This document shows, piece by piece, positions 47,262-56,183 of a stretch of DNA of 64,000 nt; the stretch's first letter is position 1; each line of letters begins with the position of its first letter. The translations under genes and the position numbers were made by a program. The DNA is from CAVSUZ01 sp963834715 (GTDB lineage: Bacteria; Pseudomonadota; Alphaproteobacteria; Acetobacterales; Acetobacteraceae). The stretch spans positions 248,001 to 312,000 of the forward strand of contig CAWIDE010000003.1 of the NCBI GenBank assembly GCA_963834715.1, given 5' to 3'. Under the pieces are notes generated by a model. The model was not told the DNA's origin, searched no databases, and saw only the letters and a list, made by a program, of their open reading frames with translations.

Positions 47262-47638
47262 CCCCCAGTCCATCATCTCTGTTCCTTCGGATGGATAGCC
47301 CCGCCCCGGGAGCATCGCAGGATGCGCCCCAGGAAGTGTGGGCGCGAGGCACCCAGATGTCGGATATTCGCCCCGTCGCCGTGACAGTCCCCGCCGCTGT
47401 TACGGGAGCTTTTGAAGGATCCGTTGGCACCCCGCGGGGGGCTCGACTGGTGGGTGGGCTGCCGACCCGCACGCGGCTGCATCAACGCCGGTGTGGACCG
47501 GCGCAACTCGTAGTGCTCGGCCTAGCCGAAGGCGAGAATCATGCTTCCGCCGCCCTGCCGCTTCTCGCGCTGTTGCCGTCGGCACGGATCCTCGTGCTCG
47601 CATATAGTGGCCGGCATGCTTGGGTGCATGGGCATTGA
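47258..47638 (+). CDS. Hypothetical ORF overlapping the regulator
   Basis: 126 codons from GTG 47258, overlapping the regulator stop by four bases (GTGA). The last part (AQLVVLGLAEGENHASAALP, LLALLPSARILVLAYSGRHA) resembles the centre of a degenerate receiver domain; the first part is featureless. It may be a broken second response regulator or not expressed. Confidence 0.35.
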   Translation: MTPSPSSLFLRMDSPAPGASQDAPQEVWARGTQMSDIRPVAVTVPAAVTGAFEGSVGTPRGARLVGGLPTRTRLHQRRCGPAQLVVLGLAEGENHASAALPLLALLPSARILVLAYSGRHAWVHGH

Positions 47639-47747
47639 TTAGGCCCCGCGCGCGGATTGCGACACGCGTTATTGTCGTGGCAAAAACCACAATTCAACGA
47701 TACACTTCCTGCATCGGCTGGAGCGCCGCTGACAGGGAGAAACAGCA

Positions 47748-48130
47748 TGGCTGCGTCCGACTTCTGGCAGACACTCAGCGATACCATTCACCGGGCCGTC
47801 AACCTCCGGATCGTCACCGTGGTCGGCGATGCCACGGTGAAGGGCTCATTGGAGCAGATGCAGGTTGATATGCCGCCTGCCTCGGCGTGGTCTCTGGTGA
47901 CCGACCTCAATCTGGCCGGCGGCGACATCACGCGCATCGTCAGCGACAAGCTGCTGGGGAGCGAATACACTGACCTGCGTACCGCGCACGAGGCGGCTGT
48001 GAAGCAGGCGCAGGAGATTGTCGAGCGCAATCTTGGCATTCTGATCCAGGTTGCTAAGGAGCTGGGGGAACAACTGGTGGCGCTGCCGGCACCGACGCCG
48101 GGGCCGGTGCGGAAGACGAACGCCAGTTAG
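47748..48130 (+). CDS. Unrecognised protein, first gene of the GT operon
   Basis: 127 residues, ATG 47748 with AGGGAGA seven bases upstream. Begins MAASDFWQTLSDTIHRAVNL, contains IVTVVGDATVKGSLEQMQVD and an amphipathic helix near the end (YTDLRTAHEAAVKQAQEIVE). Soluble and alpha/beta by inspection. No family is recognised. It starts a tightly packed set of four genes ending in a glycosyltransferase; the next frame begins 16 bases after its stop. Confidence 0.6.
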
Positions 48131-48146
48131 CGCCGATCTCGTTGCA

Positions 48147-48902
48147 GTGCGCAGTTTCGATCTCGTAGCGGTCGCCCGCAGTCTCCTTAATATCGAGGTC
48201 AACACGATCGTTCGCGACTGCATGACCGGCGAGCCGATGCCGCCGATCCCGCACGCACTGCTCGATATTGCCGGTGATTACGCACGTGAGCTATGCGGGC
48301 TGGGGGTCCAGCTGGCTGCGTATTTTGTGGCCGGCGCCGGCGACCCGGAGAAGCTCAGTCCGGGTTGGGTGAGACATCCCACACCGGTCAGCAACCAGCT
48401 TACCATCTCGATGGACACTTTCGACCGGCTGCGCTGGGCGGCCAAGTGGGCGACTGGAGCGGCGGACCGACGTGCCGAAAAATTGTCACAGGCGAAGCTC
48501 GCGTTAGTTGATCGCATCGTCAACAATGCTGATGCAATCAAGGAGATGTTCAAGCGCTTCGATGACGGATTCAACGCGCAGTTCCTCAACAAGAACCGCG
48601 ACCAACTGCTGGCTATGACCATCCGGCCCGGCAGCTACCTCGTTCTGCCTGATGATGTCATCGTGCTGCAAAAGATCTGGGACATCGGCATGGAAGAGAT
48701 CGTTGTGCAGACGATCGTGATGATGACCGGCGATATCACCACGCGTACGCAGGAGGGGCTTGCCGGCGCGCGTTCGGAAGCATTGTTTACGATCCATCGC
48801 CAGAGCGTCGATGTCTCGGTGGCCCGATGGAAGGCGCTGCTGGACGCGCTCAGCGCGATTGCCGGCACGACGATGGGCGCACTGCTCGGGCGCGGGCGAT
48901 GA
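48147..48902 (+). CDS. Unrecognised protein, second gene of the GT operon
   Basis: 251 residues from GTG 48147 (no better start downstream before a well-formed fold). Sequence landmarks: LLNIEVNTIVRDCMTGEPMP, YARELCGLGVQLAAYFVAGA, MDTFDRLRWAAKWATGAADR, a helical middle, IVVQTIVMMTGDITTRTQEG. The moderately hydrophobic helices suggest membrane association or oligomerisation. No family is recognised. Its stop overlaps the next start (ATGA), so translation is coupled. Confidence 0.6.
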   Translation: MRSFDLVAVARSLLNIEVNTIVRDCMTGEPMPPIPHALLDIAGDYARELCGLGVQLAAYFVAGAGDPEKLSPGWVRHPTPVSNQLTISMDTFDRLRWAAKWATGAADRRAEKLSQAKLALVDRIVNNADAIKEMFKRFDDGFNAQFLNKNRDQLLAMTIRPGSYLVLPDDVIVLQKIWDIGMEEIVVQTIVMMTGDITTRTQEGLAGARSEALFTIHRQSVDVSVARWKALLDALSAIAGTTMGALLGRGR

Positions 48903-49453
48903 CTTCGGCCGCCTCCGTCGCGGCCGATCTCGCGGCGCTGCGCGCAAGCTGGCAGTCCGTTCGCGGCGGCTGGATGGCGGCGCTGCGCGACGCGCGGTCG
49001 CTGATCGAGCACCGGCGCGTTCTCGTGGATACGCCAGCAATGACGCGCGATGGCATGCAGGTCGTGCTGCGCACCCGGCTGCGGCTTATCGGGGATACCC
49101 AGACGGACGTCTTGCGCGGGTGGCTCGACAGCGCCACGGTAAAGGACCTGGACTCGACCGTGGCGATACATTTTCAGGCGGTGGAGGCGGCAATCGACGG
49201 CTGGTCCGTCGCGCGGGCGATGGAGCGCCTGTTTGCGCGCGGCACGGCAGTCATCGGCAGCCTCGCCGCCGTAGTGGCTACGATCGAGCGCATCCTCACC
49301 ACGCCGCCGACATTTCACGCGGTGCTCACCAATCCTGCTCTTTGGTCAGGCCTTGTTTTCGCGCTCGCCGGCAGCGCCGTACGATGGATCGTGCGGTGGC
49401 GGCTGCGCGCGTTATTCCGCCGCAATCCGCCCGCCGCCCCGGTGCAGGTATGA
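48899..49453 (+). CDS. Membrane-anchored unrecognised protein, third gene of the GT operon
   Basis: 184 residues from ATG 48899. A helical soluble body (VAADLAALRASWQSVRGGWM, VLRTRLRLIGDTQTDVLRGW, FARGTAVIGSLAAVVATIER) and one C-terminal transmembrane segment (ALWSGLVFALAGSAVRWIVR) followed by a basic tail. This resembles a tail-anchored protein. Start and stop both overlap the neighbouring genes by ATGA. Confidence 0.6.
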   Translation: MTSAASVAADLAALRASWQSVRGGWMAALRDARSLIEHRRVLVDTPAMTRDGMQVVLRTRLRLIGDTQTDVLRGWLDSATVKDLDSTVAIHFQAVEAAIDGWSVARAMERLFARGTAVIGSLAAVVATIERILTTPPTFHAVLTNPALWSGLVFALAGSAVRWIVRWRLRALFRRNPPAAPVQV

Positions 49454-50700
49454 GCATCTTCGTCTCCGTCGCCGCCTACCGCGATCCGGAACTCGCGCCG
49501 ACGATTGCCGACTGCATCCAGCGCGCGCGCCATCCCAGCGAGCTGACGTTCGGCGTTTGCTGGCAGCACACCGATGATGAAACGCCGCCAGCGGAGTTCG
49601 CCAGCCCGCTTATGCGGGTCATCGACGTGCCGTGGAATGAGAGCCGCGGCGTGTGCTGGGCGCGCGCTGAGATCATGAAGCTGTGGGAGGGTGAGGATTT
49701 TTTCCTGCAGCTCGATTCACACCATCGGTTCGTGCAGGACTGGGACGCACTGTTGATTGCGCAAGCCGAGCGGACGGGAGCCGCGAAGCCGCTGCTCAGC
49801 ACCTACGCGACGCCCTACGATCCGCGCACACCGGCGCCAGGGCCCGGCCTGCCGACGCAAATGGATTTTTACCAGTTCAGCTCCGACGGCATTCCGATGT
49901 TCCGCCCGCGACACGTGCCGGAACGCTCAGGTGGTGACCCGATCCGCGCGCGCTTCGTCTCCGCGCATTTTCTGTTTGCGCCTGGCGATTTCGTCACGGA
50001 GGTGCCGTACGATCCGGAACTGTATTTCCACGGCGAAGAGATCACGCTCGCGATCCGTGCCTTCACGCATGGCTGGTCGCTGTTCCATCCATCGGAGCAT
50101 GTAGTGTGGCACGAATACACGCGGAATTACCGCGCCAAACACTGGGACGACCATGTGCGCGCACGCGGCATTCCGATGGAGTGGCACACGCGTGATGCGG
50201 CGAGCCGGGAGAAGGTGCGGCGGTTTCTGCTCGATCCGAATATCGACGCGTTTGGCTGCGGCACCGTGCGCTTATTCGCGGAGTACGAGGCGTATGCTGG
50301 GCTGAGCTTCCGCCACCGAGGGGCACAAGATGCGACGCTCCACGGGTTGGAGCCGCCCAACCCGCCGGCACCGGCGGACTGGCCGACGGCGGTGCGCGAC
50401 TGGCAGGTGCGCATCGTGCTTGAACGCGATGCGCTGCCGCGGGCGGCGTTGGCCGATCCGCAGTTCTGGTATGTGGGGTTTCACGATGCCGCCGCAGCAG
50501 AGATTTGCCGCGCAGACGCGCACGGGGACGAGCTGCTTCAGCTGTTTGGAACGGAGAGCAGTCAGATCGTCATCGAGCGCCGGTTCCAATCCGCGCGGCG
50601 TCCCGCGACATGGATGGTGTGGCCGCACAGCCGCGGCGATGGCTGGCTAGAGAAGCTGATTGGCACTGTCGATGCCGGTCCCTCGTCCGCCGACGTCTAA
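49450..50700 (+). CDS. GT60-type GlcNAc transferase
   Basis: 416 residues, ATG 49450 overlapping the previous stop (ATGA). Matches the glycosyltransferase (GlcNAc) family, PF11397: MSIFVSVAAYRDPELAPTIA at the N-terminus, SRGVCWARAEIMKLWEGEDF, FLQLDSHHRFVQDWDALLIA (metal-binding DSH motif), FVSAHFLFAPGDFVTEVPYD, LYFHGEEITLAIRAFTHGWS. Eukaryotic members transfer GlcNAc from UDP-GlcNAc to hydroxyproline of Skp1. The bacterial acceptor is unknown; the residues after about 290 form an extra domain. Its operon partners may be the substrate or the carrier. Cytoplasmic. Confidence 0.78.
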   Translation: MSIFVSVAAYRDPELAPTIADCIQRARHPSELTFGVCWQHTDDETPPAEFASPLMRVIDVPWNESRGVCWARAEIMKLWEGEDFFLQLDSHHRFVQDWDALLIAQAERTGAAKPLLSTYATPYDPRTPAPGPGLPTQMDFYQFSSDGIPMFRPRHVPERSGGDPIRARFVSAHFLFAPGDFVTEVPYDPELYFHGEEITLAIRAFTHGWSLFHPSEHVVWHEYTRNYRAKHWDDHVRARGIPMEWHTRDAASREKVRRFLLDPNIDAFGCGTVRLFAEYEAYAGLSFRHRGAQDATLHGLEPPNPPAPADWPTAVRDWQVRIVLERDALPRAALADPQFWYVGFHDAAAAEICRADAHGDELLQLFGTESSQIVIERRFQSARRPATWMVWPHSRGDGWLEKLIGTVDAGPSSADV

Positions 50701-50836
50701 GCCGAACTTCCTTCTTTCGGAGAGTGTGAAGTGGCAGGAACAGTAGGGACAGAAGCACGAGACTGGTCCCAAACGTAGCCATGTAATCCGGAAATTTGGA
50801 CTTGTACTCGCGGCGGTGTTGTGCCAATGCGTTGCC

Positions 50837-52564
50837 ATGTATATCGAAGCTGTTCCGAATCGGAACTCGCCTCCCGCCATTCTGCTGCGCGAGAGTTACC
50901 GCCAGGATGGCAAGGTCCGTAAGCGCACGATCTGCAACCTCTCCGATTGGCCCGCCGAGCACGTTGAAGGCCTGCGCGGTGTTCTCAAAGGCGGCGTTGT
51001 CATTCCGGCCGAGCGGGATGCGTTCACCATCACCCGCAGTCTGCCGCACGGGCACGTTGCAGCAGCGCTCGGGACTGCCCGCAAGATAGGGCTTGATCGG
51101 ATGCTCGGCGATCGCGAGCGATACCGTGATCTTGCCCTCGCGCTGATGATCGGGCGCATTATCGAGCCGGCATCCAAGCTCGCCACCGCTCGTGCACTTT
51201 CCTCCGCCACGGCTGCATCGAGCCTTGGCGAAATGCTTGGCCTCGGTGAGGTCGACGAGGACGAACTCTATGCCGCACTGGACTGGCTGCTGGAACGCCA
51301 GCCTGCCATCGAGACAGCCTTAGCCAAGCGCCATCTCAGCGATGGCACACTGGTGTTATATGATGTCTCGTCAAGCTACATGGAAGGCCGCTGCTGCCCG
51401 CTCGCCCAGCGTGGCTACAGCCGCGACGGCAAGAAGGGCACGCTGCAAATCATATACGGCCTACTCTGCGCTCCCGATGGCTGTCCGATCGCCATCGAGG
51501 TGTTTGAGGGCGATACCGCCGATCCGATTACGCTTGCCAATCAGATCGAAAAGCTGAAGCGGCGGTTCCATCTCGACCACGTGGTCATGGTCGGTGACCG
51601 TGGCATGATCACCCAAGCACGCATCACCAATGACGTTAAATCGGCAGGCTTCGACTGGATCACGGCACTGCGCGCGCCGGCGATCAAGGCGTTGATGGAA
51701 ACCGGCGCTTTGCAACTCTCGCTGTTCGATCAGCGCGACTTGGCCAGTATCACGGCGCCCGAATTTCCGGGTGAGCGCCTGATCGTTTGCCGTAATCCCG
51801 ATCTCGCCGTCGAGCGCGCCCGCAAGCGGGAGGATCTGCTGGCCGCCACCGAACGTGACCTCTCCCGTATCCAGATCGCGGTCGCTCGCAAGCGCAATCC
51901 CCTCCGGGGCGCTGCGCGGATCGCACTCGCGGTTGGCGCGGTGATCAACAAGCACAAGGTAGGCAAGCATTTTGTCATCGAGATCACCGATACCGTCTTC
52001 AGCTTCGCCCGCAAGACCGCCGAGATCGTCGCTGAAGCAGCAACCGATGGCGTCTATGTCGTGCGCACCAGCCTGCCGGAAAGCGCGCTCGATGACACCA
52101 CGACCGTGCGAAGCTACAAGTCGCTTGCGCTTGTGGAGCGGGCCTTTCGCTGCATCAAAACCGTCGATCTGCAGATCAGGCCTGTCCATCATTGGCTGGC
52201 AGACCGCGTGCGGGCCCACGTCTTCCTGTGCATGTTAGCCTACTACCTCGAATGGCATATGCGGACCTGCCTGGCGCCAATGCTGTTCGATGACGCCGAT
52301 AGGGAAGCGGCCGAAGCCTTGCGAGACAGCGTAGTGTCGGAAGCGCAACGTTCCCCGGCTGCCATCGCCAAGCAGACCACAGGGCTCACCACGGACGGCC
52401 TGCCGGTGCATAGCTTCCGTTCATTGCTCGGCGATCTGGCAACCGTAGTGCGCAACACCATCACCACCGCGATCACACCGGACTATCGCCTTACCGTCGT
52501 CACAAGGCCAACACCGCTGCAGCAGAAGGCATTCAATCTCCTCGGCGTCAACTGTAGCCAGTAA
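50837..52564 (+). CDS. IS1634-family transposase
   Basis: 575 residues, ATG 50837, intact. A short N-terminal domain (YRQDGKVRKRTICNLSDWPA), then the DDE core: LVLYDVSSSYMEGRCC, GYSRDGKKGTLQIIYGLL, HVVMVGDRGMITQARI, and C-terminal VERAFRCIKTVDLQIRPVHH, RVRAHVFLCMLAYYLEWHM. It is quite different from the transposase at 2344. The element's ends were not resolved; it lies between the GlcNAc-transferase operon and the convergent DUF4157 gene. Confidence 0.9.
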   Translation: MYIEAVPNRNSPPAILLRESYRQDGKVRKRTICNLSDWPAEHVEGLRGVLKGGVVIPAERDAFTITRSLPHGHVAAALGTARKIGLDRMLGDRERYRDLALALMIGRIIEPASKLATARALSSATAASSLGEMLGLGEVDEDELYAALDWLLERQPAIETALAKRHLSDGTLVLYDVSSSYMEGRCCPLAQRGYSRDGKKGTLQIIYGLLCAPDGCPIAIEVFEGDTADPITLANQIEKLKRRFHLDHVVMVGDRGMITQARITNDVKSAGFDWITALRAPAIKALMETGALQLSLFDQRDLASITAPEFPGERLIVCRNPDLAVERARKREDLLAATERDLSRIQIAVARKRNPLRGAARIALAVGAVINKHKVGKHFVIEITDTVFSFARKTAEIVAEAATDGVYVVRTSLPESALDDTTTVRSYKSLALVERAFRCIKTVDLQIRPVHHWLADRVRAHVFLCMLAYYLEWHMRTCLAPMLFDDADREAAEALRDSVVSEAQRSPAAIAKQTTGLTTDGLPVHSFRSLLGDLATVVRNTITTAITPDYRLTVVTRPTPLQQKAFNLLGVNCSQ

Positions 52565-52718
52565 TCCACAGGTCGCGAGACAGAATGTATAGATGCTTCA
52601 GTAACTTGCGTGTCTCGAGGCTAGGAAGTTCGGTCTAAGGTAGAGCTGCGCAATCGCGGCCTTGTCGTTGAGCACAGCAGTCGGGCACATCCGCGTAACC
52701 CGGCTCCGATTGCCACCC

Positions 52719-55700
52719 TTAGCCGCCAAGCGCCAGTCTCCACCCGGCGCTACTCATTAGCTGGATCAGCTTTGTCTGTCCGCCCTCAAGTTTCTCGGAT
52801 ACTCGCAGGATCTTGACTACTTGCGCTTGATCGTTGACCTGTATCGCACCGAGCGCGTTGACCTCCGGCCTTCCGACGCCCTGGAAAATGTACTCCGTTA
52901 GTTTCAACTCTGGGTAAGTCCGCGCCAGCCATTTGCCCGGCGCCGCAAGGAATACAAGCGCAAACTCGGAAAGCGGTTCGCGTGTCGGCCCCCCGACTTC
53001 TTCTGACCCCAGGTGTACCGCCAATGCCCGCTGCTCGCGGGTGGGCACCGCACGATGAGCCGCCGTGGTGCCGCGTTGATCCCGAAGCTGCTTGATTACG
53101 AACTCGTCTGGTGGCAAGCTACCTTGCTTGCGAGAGAATTGCAGCAAAAGTGAATAGGCTGCGTCAAGGTCGGATGCTGGAAGCTTGCTAACAAGCATCT
53201 CGGCAATGTGTTCATCTAGGCCTAAAGTACCGACAAGATCAGAGATTTTCTTAACCTTGGTTGCACGTTCCTTGAGCACGACTTCGTCGCCGGTTTCCGG
53301 CAGTTCAATTCGGATGACACCGCCGCCGGCCCGAAAAACCAGGAATCGCGTATCTCCGACCGTCACCTCTTTCGCGATCGTCTTAGGCTTTCCAACTTCC
53401 TCTTCGCTGGCCGAAGCAGTGAAATGAACCACCTCAGTCTTGTCCTGGTTGGAGTCCACGATAAGCCTGAGAGAGGAGAGCCGATAGCGCCTCTGAATGG
53501 GGCCAAGCTGCTCTCTAACCGCTGCTTCTTGCAGCCCCTTCTCCGGAAGTAGCTTCTCTGCGTCGGCGATAGCCGCACGCTTGTCCCTCGTCTTCTCATC
53601 GTCGCTCCGTTCGTCCTTCTTGTCCTTGGCCCCGAACAGCCTGGCGAACAGCCCCTTCGCCTTCCCCACAATCCAACCAACCGCCGCATCCAGCGCCTTA
53701 TCGACGGAAGCTGCGACTTTCTTGATCACCCCCAAGACCTTCTCGGCCACATTTCCCAGCCCCAGGAACCCGGCCAGGAAGCTGATTGCAAGCGAAATAA
53801 GACCCGCCAACCCGGCCTCTACCCGTGCGGCTGCGCCCTCGATCTGCCCGGCGGCAATTGCCACAATCGAATCGACGAAGGCGGTCACCGCCGCGGCGAT
53901 CTTCGCTAGCTTCTGCACGAACACCATCACCGTGTCGTAGATCGACAAAATCGCCGAGATGAACCCCGCGCCGGGGATGAACATCGATACCAGTTTCGGA
54001 ATCGCCTTTTTCACGATCGTGTCGCTGACGAAGCTGATGATACCGCCCATCACCGTGTCCTTCAGATCGGTGAGCTTGTCCTTGATCAGTTCCCAGGCGG
54101 CCAAAGCGCCGCCCTTCACCAGGGCAACGACGATATCGAAGCCTGTCTCCAGCGCGGTCATGATGCGCTCGCCGGTCGGCCCGAGCGCTTTTACGATCTT
54201 CGCTCGTATCTGCGCCCAGGTGATGCCAAGGACGCTCAGCGCGAACCTGCCCATCTCGGCCAGCGTCAATGCCTTCGGAATGTAAACGCCGGTCAAGGAG
54301 CCGGTTAGCCAGTCGATCAGGCCGGCCTTCAGGTGCTCGCCGAATTTGTCCTTGAAGTTGTTGAGCCCGAGCTTCGCCGCGCGCATGAGGTTGCGCACGA
54401 ACGGGATCGGGTTCTTCAGAATGCTCTTCAGCGCCGCGCCGGTCTTCTTCACGTAGGCGAGCGCGCCCGGGCTTGCCACGTCGAAGATAATCTCCAGCAG
54501 GTTCCACACTGCGTGGCCGGCCCAGGAGATAAAATGGCCGACGAAATCGCCAAACATGCCAGCGATGCGCATGAAGGCGCCTGGCAGATCCAGCAGGTCT
54601 TCGATCTTCAGCGACTTCAGCGCGTTGATGAACAATGTCGGGATTTCGCCGATGAATCCCAGCAGGGCGGCCATGGCGCCCTTGAACCTGGCGAAGGCGC
54701 GATTGATCGCGTTCGCCTTCTTCATGTTCTCCCAGATGTCTTCCTGGCCGATCAGCTTCATGAAGCCGCCGATCAGCGTCTCGGCAGTCTGCGGCACGGG
54801 ATCGCCCGTGATGGGGTTCTTGCCGAGCACCGCGATCAGCAGGTCCCATGCCCGCGTCTTCGCGGCCAGCGCGGCTAAGGGACGCAGCACCGCTTCCTTG
54901 ATGATGGCGATGATGCCTTCCGCCAGCGACTTGAAGAAGGCGATCATCCGGTCGATCGGCTCGGTGAAGATACGCTTGGCGCGATCCCACACATCGCCAG
55001 GATGCAGGAGGTCGCGCCAGCCGATGGAATCGAGGAAGTCCATCAGCGCGTCGCGAATGGCGCGTCCGCTCATGGCGAGCGACGCGAACTGCTGCTCCAC
55101 CCAGGCGCCGGCTTTTTCGAATATCCCATAGCTGTCGAGCGCCTTCACGATCAGGCCACCGCCGGGAATAATCTCGACCGCGCCGCGCAGGATGTTGGCG
55201 CCACTGCGGGCAACCGGCTCCATGTTGATCGGGTTGACGCCAAGGATGATCGTGAACAGGCGGAACCCCGGGATGTTGTTCGCGAGGTCGGCGAGCGCGT
55301 TCAGGATCGTGCGGAGGCCGAGGCGCCTGATCGGACCCGATGCCATGGGTGCCGATGTGGATTCGGCACCGACCTCCCGGCGAGCCGTTGTCGTTGTTTC
55401 GCGGCGTGTTTCATGGGCCGGTTCGCGACGCGGAACGCCAGCGGCTCGGCGGTTCTGCACCACGTGCGTCGCCTCGTGCGCGAGCAGGCGCACATCATGC
55501 TCGCTTTCGCCCTGACCGAGCGTGATGGTTCGCCCTCGGTGTAGGCGCGCGCGTGGACGGGGGCGGCGTTCGCCCTCGGTGTGCACGTGCACGTTTTTCA
55601 TGGACTCGCCGAAGCCATGCTCGAGCCGCGCCCGCACGGTCTGCGGCATCGGCCGCGCCACGCCCGCCCGCGCGTGTTCGATGCGGGAGGCGGCACCGGA

Positions 55701-56183
55701 ATCGACGACGTCGTGCTTCACCGGCGGCATGGCGGATGCCGCGCCGCGCAACGCTTCGCCGGCGTGTAGGGCGCGCAGGCTCGCGCTGCCGCCGGGGTCG
55801 CGCACGCGCTGTGCCATGGTGCGGCGAACGCGGCCGGCGGCGCCGGGGTCGACCACCGGCGGAGCGACCGCGCGGCGCACGCGCCCTTCCGCGCCGGGAT
55901 CGACGACGCGCGGCACGGCGGCGGGGCGAACGTGCTTCGGGTCCGCCTCCGCGCGCAGATGATCGGAGCCGCCCGGATCCTTCACCTTGTAGCAGCCGCC
56001 GGCCGCGACCACCCCGGCCGCGTGTTCGGCCTCGCGCTCTTCCGGGTCGTGTACGCCGCCGAGCTTCAGGCTGGCGCTCAGATAGCGCGGAGAGCCCATG
56101 GCCCGAACCGCGCCGACCTCGTGCGTACGCCGCGTCTCCGGCGGTGCGGCCCGTGGGCGGAGCGCGTGCGTGGCGGTGGTCAT
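52719..56183 (-). CDS. DUF4157 protein, candidate eCIS effector
   Basis: 1154 residues; ATG 56183 overlaps the ATPase stop (ATGA), so a longer frame to 56417 is not the start. About 1-200: a Pro/Arg/Ala-rich region with repeats of DPGA-x-GRVRR and DPEEREAEHA. About 200-245: a DUF4157 module with NVHVHTEGE and HEATH (residues 236-240), a zinc-protease-like HExxH. About 280-850: alternating hydrophobic and amphipathic helices (FKSLAEGIIAIIKEAVLRPL; MVFVQKLAKIAAAVTAFVDS). About 900-1154: a soluble C-terminal domain with no recognised family (LDEHIAEMLVSKLPASDLDA; YPELKLTEYIFQGVGRPEVN). In eCIS clusters DUF4157 marks cargo proteins. About 14 codons between HTEGE and TITLG are in a shifted frame relative to the family. 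Confidence 0.75.
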   Translation of the reverse strand: MTTATHALRPRAAPPETRRTHEVGAVRAMGSPRYLSASLKLGGVHDPEEREAEHAAGVVAAGGCYKVKDPGGSDHLRAEADPKHVRPAAVPRVVDPGAEGRVRRAVAPPVVDPGAAGRVRRTMAQRVRDPGGSASLRALHAGEALRGAASAMPPVKHDVVDSGAASRIEHARAGVARPMPQTVRARLEHGFGESMKNVHVHTEGERRPRPRARLHRGRTITLGQGESEHDVRLLAHEATHVVQNRRAAGVPRREPAHETRRETTTTARREVGAESTSAPMASGPIRRLGLRTILNALADLANNIPGFRLFTIILGVNPINMEPVARSGANILRGAVEIIPGGGLIVKALDSYGIFEKAGAWVEQQFASLAMSGRAIRDALMDFLDSIGWRDLLHPGDVWDRAKRIFTEPIDRMIAFFKSLAEGIIAIIKEAVLRPLAALAAKTRAWDLLIAVLGKNPITGDPVPQTAETLIGGFMKLIGQEDIWENMKKANAINRAFARFKGAMAALLGFIGEIPTLFINALKSLKIEDLLDLPGAFMRIAGMFGDFVGHFISWAGHAVWNLLEIIFDVASPGALAYVKKTGAALKSILKNPIPFVRNLMRAAKLGLNNFKDKFGEHLKAGLIDWLTGSLTGVYIPKALTLAEMGRFALSVLGITWAQIRAKIVKALGPTGERIMTALETGFDIVVALVKGGALAAWELIKDKLTDLKDTVMGGIISFVSDTIVKKAIPKLVSMFIPGAGFISAILSIYDTVMVFVQKLAKIAAAVTAFVDSIVAIAAGQIEGAAARVEAGLAGLISLAISFLAGFLGLGNVAEKVLGVIKKVAASVDKALDAAVGWIVGKAKGLFARLFGAKDKKDERSDDEKTRDKRAAIADAEKLLPEKGLQEAAVREQLGPIQRRYRLSSLRLIVDSNQDKTEVVHFTASASEEEVGKPKTIAKEVTVGDTRFLVFRAGGGVIRIELPETGDEVVLKERATKVKKISDLVGTLGLDEHIAEMLVSKLPASDLDAAYSLLLQFSRKQGSLPPDEFVIKQLRDQRGTTAAHRAVPTREQRALAVHLGSEEVGGPTREPLSEFALVFLAAPGKWLARTYPELKLTEYIFQGVGRPEVNALGAIQVNDQAQVVKILRVSEKLEGGQTKLIQLMSSAGWRLALGG

